From Leptoclinus maculatus (taxonomy: Eukaryota > Chordata > Actinopteri > Perciformes > Stichaeidae), in NCBI GenBank assembly GCA_032191485.1, contig JAVDOI010000010.1, positions 24,436,555 to 24,500,554 of the forward strand: a stretch of 64,000 nt of DNA, written 5' to 3'. The notes under the pieces were generated by a model, which had not been told where the DNA came from, did no database searches, and was given only the letters and a program-made list of their open reading frames with translations. The translations under genes were made by a program, and so were the position numbers. The stretch's first letter is position 1; every line of letters starts with the position of its first letter. Below, piece after piece: positions 57,706 to 64,000 of the stretch.

Positions 57706-57827
57706 GTGGGTTTCGAGGCCTCAGCCTGGTCTGTCTGCAGCTTGTGTCCTCCCTCCACCTCCATGGTGCAGTAAACAATCCTGTTTGGAGCCAACGACCT
57801 CAGACCCTGGACCTCCATGATGACCAC
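57706..57827 (-). CDS. cadps: cadps exon: C2 domain start
   Basis: A 122-bp exon with TTGCAG acceptor and AC/GTACGC donor. It starts in phase 0 directly after the exon at 63,565 and leaves two bases of a Thr codon. It encodes VVIMEVQGLRSLAPNRIVYC, then TMEVEGGHKLQTDQAEASKP, the first strands of the C2 domain. The vertebrate CADPS sequence here is almost the same as I recall it, with a His in GGHKLQ where Glu is usual. The exon is flanked on both sides by CA/TG microsatellites (57,831-57,869 and 57,680-57,702). Confidence 0.94.
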
Positions 57828-57830
57828 CTG

Positions 57831-57831
57831 C

Positions 57832-57869
<38 letters not shown>
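57831..57869 (+). repeat. (CA)n microsatellite abutting a splice acceptor
   Basis: About 19 CA units at the acceptor side of the cadps exon at 57,827; on the minus strand the pre-acceptor region is (GT)n then TTGCAG. Confidence 0.9.
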
Positions 57870-57874
<5 letters not shown>

Positions 57875-58145
57875 ATATATTTTAAACATAATAAAGAAAA
57901 AAGAAGAAAATAAAGCCACTCTAGTCTCTCTTTTCAGTGAGCTGATCAAACTGTTTCTTTATGCTGTCAGACGACTGCGTGAGTGTTGATTACATTTGAG
58001 GGTCTGTTAGTTGTGGTTAGCATTTATTAGCCAGAATTAAATCATTGTATTCTATGTGTGCAGTTGTCTATCGTCACTGTATGGAAATAATAAGACGCGT
58101 CAATTCCAACTCCGGCTGTATTTTGAAACTGAGTTATCTGAGCTT

Positions 58146-58785
58146 CTTCCAGCAGCTGATCACATCCCTCTCCGCTCAAAGACAGCTGATCACATCCCTC
58201 TCGGCTCAAAGACAGCTGATCACATCCCTCTCCGCTCAAAGACAGCTGATCACATCCCTCTCCGCTCAAAGACAGCTGATAACATCCCTCTCTGCTCAAA
58301 GACAGCTGATCACATCCCTCTCCGCTCAAAGACAGCTGATCACATCCCTCTCCGCTCAAAGACAGCTGATCACATCCCTCTCCGCTCAAAGACAGCTGAT
58401 CACATCCCTCTCCGCTCAAAGACAGCTGATCACATCCCTCTCCGCTCAAAGACAGCTGATCACATCCCTCTCTGCTCAAAGACAGCTGATAACATCCCTC
58501 TCCGCTCAAAGACAGCTGATAACATCCCTCTCCGCTCAAAGACAGCTGATAACATCCCTCTCCGCTCAAAGACAGCTGATCACATCCCTCTCGGCTCAAA
58601 GACAGCTGATCACATCCCTCTCCGCTCAAAGACAGCTGATAACATCCCTCTCCGCTCAAAGACAGCTGATCACATCCCTCTCCGCTCAAAGACAGCTGAT
58701 AACATCCCTCTCCGCTCAAAGACAGCTGATCACATCCCTCTCTGCTCAAAGACAGCTGATCACATCCCTCTCGGCTCGACACTGA
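58146..58785 (+). repeat. 30-bp minisatellite, about 21 copies
   Basis: Unit 'cagctgatcacatccctctc' plus 'cgctcaaaga' with variable c/a (gatcac or gataac) and c/g/t (tccgct, tcggct, tctgct). Each unit has a PvuII-like CAGCTG and a GATC site. Unit length is divisible by three, so all three plus frames and one minus frame stay open. It lies in the cadps intron between exons 57,827 and 63,565. Confidence 0.94.
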
Positions 58786-59055
58786 TTGATTGGCAGTCTT
58801 TACAAACAGACTAACATCTCCATCAGAGTGCAAATGGCCCTGTGTGATGTGGTTGGTTGTACTGAAACACTAAATACGCCTTCAAAGAGCGAGTTGGTGG
58901 GGACAGCCTGGAGCTTCACCTTGCTGAGATCAAGCAGAGCATTTAGCAGCTCAATCAAAACCACCACTAAAATTCCAAAAGGTCCAGATTGAGAAAATCT
59001 CCTCGGGCAAAGGTCCGAAACATTACAATAATATCTAACTTGCGCTATTTAGTGC
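58786..59055. other. cadps intron sequence
   Basis: No recognised feature. Confidence 0.4.
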
Positions 59056-59056
59056 C

Positions 59057-59130
<74 letters not shown>
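59057..59130. repeat. (TA)n microsatellite
   Basis: About 35 TA units with one CA interruption. Confidence 0.93.
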
Positions 59131-59134
<4 letters not shown>

Positions 59135-59769
59135 GAAGCCTAGTAGTAGTAACAACGCCTCTGTGTAATCAACAACTGTCAAATCAAATAAAGAAAGTAC
59201 ACATCAATTATATTTTAACAATTATTATTGTTGGTTTTCAAATGTAACTGGATGGATTATGAATAATACATAGAAATACATCAATAAATGTTCTTCTCAT
59301 TTCAAGTAAAATAATGTCTGGATTAAAGAATAACTGACACAACAGAAAGCTTTTCAGAAATGTGCATCTTAAAATGAAGTAATTAATTTTAAAAATGTAT
59401 TTCACTGAGTTGTCCTGCAGCTTTAAATTCAGTTAATTCAGGTGTGAAGTGATGTCAATCAAAAAAGCCACAATATTATATTTTTGTCATCTAAAAAGAG
59501 AAATCAGTGTGCATGGACTTTATCTGTGGTTATTAAACGACTTGTTTCAGCTCTATTCTCTCTGTTCACATCATTGTTGAACAGTGAATTTGTGCTTTTC
59601 CTCGTAGTGCGCTTCATTTGCCGCTTTTATCCACAGTTACGGTTTCTGAACATATGAGACATGCTGGTTTTAACTGTGGGAAGAATTAACATAAGATTCT
59701 GTTCATTCTTGCTTATAAATTCTATTCTCTCTGAACACGTTTCTCTTTTTGGAGAACGTCATGTGAGAT
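59131..59769. other. cadps intron sequence
   Basis: AT-rich; no gene or repeat recognised. Confidence 0.4.
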
Positions 59770-60109
59770 AACGGGCCTTTCTCAATACCCAAGTTCACAA
59801 GTACGGACTTGTGAACTTTTGGAGTATGGACTTGGAGTCTGGACTCTTCAAGTACAGACTTCAAGTACAGAGAACGCAGTATGGACAATTGGAACAGCAG
59901 CGTACTTCATGACATCACCACCTCAGCTGGTCTTGCTAATGAGTTTAATCCGTTTTTTTACTGTAAAGTATTTTTACAATCAAACTAAATATGACAACCC
60001 TGCTTTTTTCGTTTTCATTTAAAATAAAAAAAGGATATATTATCATACAAGTGTATTATATTATATACACATATATATTACATACAATTATATGTATTTA
60101 TATACAATT

Positions 60110-60245
60110 ATATTCAATTCAATTTATTTTTGTATAGCCCAAAATCACAAATTACAAATTTGCCTCAGAGGGCTTTACAATATGTACACATGACATCATC
60201 TTGTCCCGGAACCCTCACATCGGAACAGGAAAAACTCCCCCCAAA
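60110..60245 (-). repeat. LINE/SINE-type tail repeat
   Basis: Reverse-oriented copy of the repeat at 49,755-49,925 ('aaattacaaatttgcctcag', 'gggctttacaatatgtacac', 'ggaaaaactcccccc'), nested in the TIR element. Confidence 0.7.
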
Positions 60246-60432
60246 AATATATACGCATATATATATATAATTGTATATATAATTATATGTATTTATACAT
60301 GTATATGTATATATAATTGTAATTGTATGTATATATATATATATGTATGTGGATCAGATCCGGATTGCTGTACTCTTCGCCTACGAGGAAAACGCGACAG
60401 AGACTTCAATACCAGCGGCAAGTTTCAAAAAG

Positions 60433-60625
60433 ACTCGCCGAGATCAGGCTGTTCTAGGCGGTCACCGTGAGCGCTGAGCCCCCGGTGCTGGCGGGGTTTA
60501 CTGCCGAGATCAGGCAGTTCTAAGCGGGTAACATGAGCGGTGAGCCCCCGGTGCTGGCGGGGTTTACTGCCGAGATCAGGCAGTTCCAGCCGGGTAACAT
60601 GAGCGCTGAGCCCCCGGTGCTGGTT
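60433..60625 (+). repeat. Tandem repeat, about 66 bp, three copies
   Basis: Three GC-rich copies of 'gccgagatcaggcagttc' plus 'gagccccc' plus 'ggtgctggcggggtttact' blocks inside the TIR element; the last copy is shortened. Confidence 0.9.
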
Positions 60626-61270
60626 TACTGCCGGTCCCGCTAGCAACATCTCACATCTCCGAAATCGTCGGAGCAGATTTTTAAATCGTCTGAATCTTGA
60701 CAAACCGACCACAGATTTGATGCTTAAACAACTAACTTCTCGCCTAAAAACATCCTAAAATTACTTTCTGTGACTTAACAACAGTAGTATTTAGAAAGTT
60801 TCAACTTCCAGTTGTGTGATTTCTCCTCCGCTATTGTTTCCTGTTGCTGGAGTGAAATGCATTCTGGGATATTTGGCTGTCCCAAGTACAGACAAATCTA
60901 CTCCGATTCATCCCCGGTAAAATGGGCGGAGCCACATCCGGGCATTTGGACCGTGCTTGGCTTGATGTGAACTTTGAATCGGAACAGTACTTGGGCTGAG
61001 ACTGATGACGTTTCACGAGTCCACGAGAACACAAGTACAGAGAAGTACGCATATTGAGAAGGCCCAACTTCTCTGATTAGCGCAATTTACCTGCTCTTCT
61101 TTCTATTTCCTCGTCTCTCCCCCGTGTGTCATGGTGTGTGTAAATGTCACTAGAATCAGGAAACTTGAATGCCCATATTTGATTGGCTGAGCTGCATCAC
61201 GTGATGTGATTCACAACGCATTGTTGTGAACAACACGGTGTGTTTCCTGCACCGCTGAACAAGTGCCGTA

Positions 61271-62220
61271 ATGCTGCGTTCACACCAAACGAATTCTTCA
61301 CGCCGCAAATTCGCGTCCATCGCGCCGCCGGTCTCGCCGGGGACAATTTGTGTTCATTCGCGAAGAGGGGGCGTGGCTTATCGCCCTGAAATCCCTAAAC
61401 TGTCCGCCATCAACCATGGAAAAAATAACCTCTATTTCTGCTTAGTACGTGTTGTGGAAGTCCCAGATATCACGGGAAACTAAACGCCGTCATGTCTGGG
61501 TTAATAACATTGTCCAGAGGAGCTCCGTGTATTTTATCGAGATGTATTCATTGTGTCTAGCAAGCCACACTTCCGCTGTTTACTACGGCTGTATGAGCCC
61601 CAAATAAAGTGATTTGGCTGTGATTTAACTGCAATAAACAGACAAAAAGGGACTCAGAAATAACTACCTAATGATGCCGATTTGTCTGAATTCATGTTTT
61701 GTTAGTTCTCTCCGCAAGACGACAAGCAAATAACTTTTAAAATACTTGTTTTCTCAATGGAGCTCGGATGGATCGGTGCTAGGCTATGCTAACATGGTAG
61801 CAGCTCCATCAACACTCACAATAACGTCATCTCGACGTAAATACGGCAGCGTCTTTTTCATTGTTTGTACCATCTGGTTTACACACACACATTTATACAC
61901 ATAGTTTGGTCCGGTCTCTACTGATACGAGGTATCGTAGAGCTCCGGGTGAACACGGACGGCTACAGTATTTATTTCCTGATTCAGCAACGGCAGGACGT
62001 CACTGATGACAGGGAGAGGGTCTCAACGCTGATAGGCTATCGCGCTGGGGCGTAACGCGAATATTTCGCCGAAGTTGAAAAATTTCAACTCGCGCATTTG
62101 AGGCGTTTTGGCGTTTGACACGATTCGCGTCCATCGTGCCGCAAATTCGCGTCCATCGCGCCGCGCCATCGCAGATTCGCGTCACTCCAGTCTCATCGCG
62201 TCTGTGCATAGACTTTGTAT
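61271..62220 (+). mobile_element. Harbinger-like non-autonomous DNA transposon
   Basis: Begins 'tgctgcgttcacaccaaacg' and ends near 'gtctgtgcatagactttgta', typical of fish PIF/Harbinger non-autonomous families. The subterminal motif 'attcgcgtccatcg' is present near both ends. No transposase frame. Part of the interior (61,681-61,921) occurs inverted at 11,975-12,243 in the NLR intron. Exact ends and target duplication are not settled. Confidence 0.65.
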
Positions 62221-62225
62221 GTAAT

Positions 62226-63560
62226 CTAAACTATTTCTTTCTTGAGTCAGCAGAAGAGTTGTATATCTTCAAAGCTGCTCAGCCTCGTACTGAGAACAAA
62301 GACAACTCTGTCTAGGTGTCTGACTCCACCTTTGGACAAACATTTGAAACTGACCACACATCGTCAATCATGTGTTCATTAACATTCGTGAATCTCAACC
62401 CAATGCTCACTTTCAAATCTTGCAGATTGATTAAAGCTTGTCTGCTCGCTCAAGACTTTGTCATTAGTAAGCTTCCGTACATTTGTCCAGTGGGGTTTAT
62501 GTCTGAATGAGAGCAGTGCAGTGAAACTGAAGCCTGTCTTTAGTAAATGTCTACTGAGCCTTGTCACACCCCAACGACAGAAGCACACATTGTGGGACGG
62601 TGCTGCCAGGCTTGTTCATTGACCAAAAGGTAGAATTTCTCCCAGCTCACTCACATTATAAGTCTATACTCTCGAAGAGATGGAAAAGTGTTAGAAACCA
62701 TCAACAGGGAGGCAGTCAAATGATCATGGTGCTGCTGATCCTTGTGGAGGATGAACAGGTATTGGTGGTAAGGAGATACTGGCCCCGTCTCCTTTACAAC
62801 ATGACCTGTCTGCCAATTAAGGTGAGGTTCTAACAGTCTGTCAGTCAGAAGGCTTCCTGAGGGACATCTCCTCTCATTAGCAACTCCAGACGCTAATCCT
62901 GAGAACCCATCCGGGGTTCATGGGAAACACTGGGAGGTGGATTAATATGACAGCTTTCCTCCAGGCATCAGGAACATGTCTCTGTATGTCTAACCCTGCC
63001 AGCTTCCCTGCACCATCCTCACAGTCAATGCCTTGCTTAAGGGCGTTTATGTTACCTAAGTGTAGAAATAGTAGAAATGTTTTCTGATCGTCACATTACA
63101 GCTATGTGGAGGTTTTGTGACCACAAGCACTAACTCTTCTTTCCCAATATTAAATAGGATGCAATGCATCACGAGTCACGACTAGCTAGTGAGCCAGAAG
63201 GCTAAACTACGGGATTGAGCGATGACTTCTAACATCAGCTGGTACTAGACAACTATGTTCCTAAGTGTATGTAGGCCATAACTGCTAGCATTTCATTTTC
63301 ATGGGTGTGACCTTTTGAGATATTATCTATGATAATTAAAGACTATCTTCCTATTCAAGTGTTTATAATTGTCATGTGGTCTAATGTCTCCTTTCAGGGC
63401 ACTGTGAGTAACACCAGCAATATTCAAATACATGTTATGCTCCCCAGAGGATGAATGCTCATCCAAACTATGAGTTAACAAATCATAGCAGGAGTTTACC
63501 ACATACTGACACATGTCCTCTATCTGCTAGTAAACCAACATTGTTAATAAGTTCATCTCA
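62226..63560. other. cadps intron sequence
   Basis: About 1.3 kb without recognised gene or transposon on either strand. Confidence 0.45.
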
Positions 63561-63564
63561 GTAC

Positions 63565-63801
63565 CTCCAGGGTGAAGGACAGCACCACGTCAGACTTGGA
63601 CAGCGTGTTCTCGTCCTCCTGGCCCATGTCCATGATGGAGGCGTTGTGACCTCGCTTCAGCTTCTGCAGCTTGAACTCTCCTCCCTTGGACACCGGCATG
63701 CTCTCCAGGTTGGCCATCAGCAGGTTGACCGAGGACCGCAGCTCCTCGATGAACATGGCCTCCATCTCTCTGGAGGCAAACCTGGGAAACCTTCCACCAT
63801 G
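63565..63801 (-). CDS. cadps: cadps exon: region before the C2 domain
   Basis: A 237-bp exon (79 codons) with GGTCAG acceptor and GAG/GTACTG donor, phase 0 on both sides. It encodes HGGRFPRFASREMEAMFIEE, then LRSSVNLLMANLESMPVSKG and SKSDVVLSFTLE. This agrees with the segment of vertebrate CADPS immediately before the C2 domain. CADPS is a peripheral membrane and cytosolic protein that primes dense-core vesicles for calcium-triggered exocytosis, acting with SNAREs and PI(4,5)P2. The exons upstream of this one (N-terminus) lie beyond 64,000. All five cadps exons in the window chain in frame without a stop. Confidence 0.94.
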
Positions 63802-64000
63802 CTGACCAAAGGAGGAAGGCAGTGAGTGAATGACCATGATCCACTGAATGGACAAAATATCCTGCTAGAATAGCACCAGCTGTAACATCTGTGAACTCTA
63901 TACTTTGACATGAGTTTAGAGTATACATGAAAATTAATCAGTTCATCATAAAACAAATGGAATACTGTAGAACTAGAACTTCAAGCACGCTCTGAGACCC
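63802..64000. other. cadps intron sequence
   Basis: Short intron part at the edge of the window; nothing recognised. Confidence 0.5.

Larger units (their letters stand above)
59773..61065. mobile_element. TIR element with 3-bp target duplication (aac)
   Basis: The left end GGGCCTTTCTCAATACCCAA and the right end, inverted GGGCCTTCTCAATATGCGTA, match in the first 14 bases apart from one indel. Subterminal 'cacaagtac' and 'aagtacagag' motifs occur in both arms. The 3-bp direct repeat aac flanks it (59,770-59,772 and 61,066-61,068). A 3-bp duplication fits PIF/Harbinger or CACTA-type elements. No transposase is seen; the interior holds another repeat (60,110-60,245) and a short tandem array (60,433-60,625). 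Confidence 0.7.

Noticed and set aside
58042..58833. 263-codon frame with regular Cys (EGCDQLSLSG), which superficially suggests a zinc-finger array
   Set aside because: 30-bp minisatellite; only one Cys per unit, no His pattern, and all three plus-strand frames are open too.

Overview
The window is vertebrate genomic DNA, almost certainly from a teleost fish. It has spliced genes with GT-AG introns, a fish-type PYD-FISNA-NACHT-LRR receptor gene, exons of the neuronal secretion gene cadps, and a dense mix of fish-typical transposable elements (hAT, PIF/Harbinger-like, L2 and Tx1-like LINEs, BEL/Pao, an endogenous retrovirus). Most long open reading frames are stop-free runs through tandem repeats and are not genes.

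Left part, 1-18.2 kb. A decayed endogenous retrovirus lies at about 0.5-2.5 kb. From 18,149 down to 3,074 on the minus strand lies one NLR-type innate immune receptor gene. It has a PYRIN exon (17,841-18,114), a 60-bp linker exon (11,589-11,648), a single 1.8-kb FISNA-NACHT exon (8,909-10,724) and five LRR exons, four of them from tandem duplication of a 350-bp exon-plus-intron module. All junctions have good splice sites and compatible phases. Its introns hold a hAT element with a perfect 8-bp target duplication, an L2 LINE nested in a DNA transposon, a BEL/Pao fragment, an LTR-like segment and a 3.9-kb array of an 81-bp minisatellite.

Middle part, 18.2-34 kb. This is repeat territory: a hAT element carrying a 41-bp minisatellite, a LINE whose C-terminal zinc motif has been split by a 1.75-kb minisatellite, a Tx1-like LINE on the minus strand (ORF1, endonuclease, C-terminus) broken by a truncated hAT transposase gene, then about 3.7 kb of polypurine DNA, a noisy CA/TC tract and a 200-base assembly gap (33,953-34,152).

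Right part, 34-64 kb. Five consecutive exons of cadps (calcium-dependent activator protein for secretion) lie on the minus strand at 63,565-63,801, 57,706-57,827, 53,847-53,958, 53,627-53,766 and 41,008-41,074. They cover the segment before C2, the C2 domain and the start of the PH domain. The next exon was not found, so everything left of 41,008 is either intron of cadps (which would nest the NLR gene inside it) or is joined wrongly across the gap. Cadps introns contain three more minisatellites (49, 27 and 30 bp), a full-length hAT element with a broken transposase gene, a 2.3-kb long-TIR transposon and two other TIR elements.

The main theme is the number of large minisatellites (six), at least three of which can be traced to expansion of transposon sequence: a LINE zinc-motif coding segment, a hAT terminus and a hAT interior.
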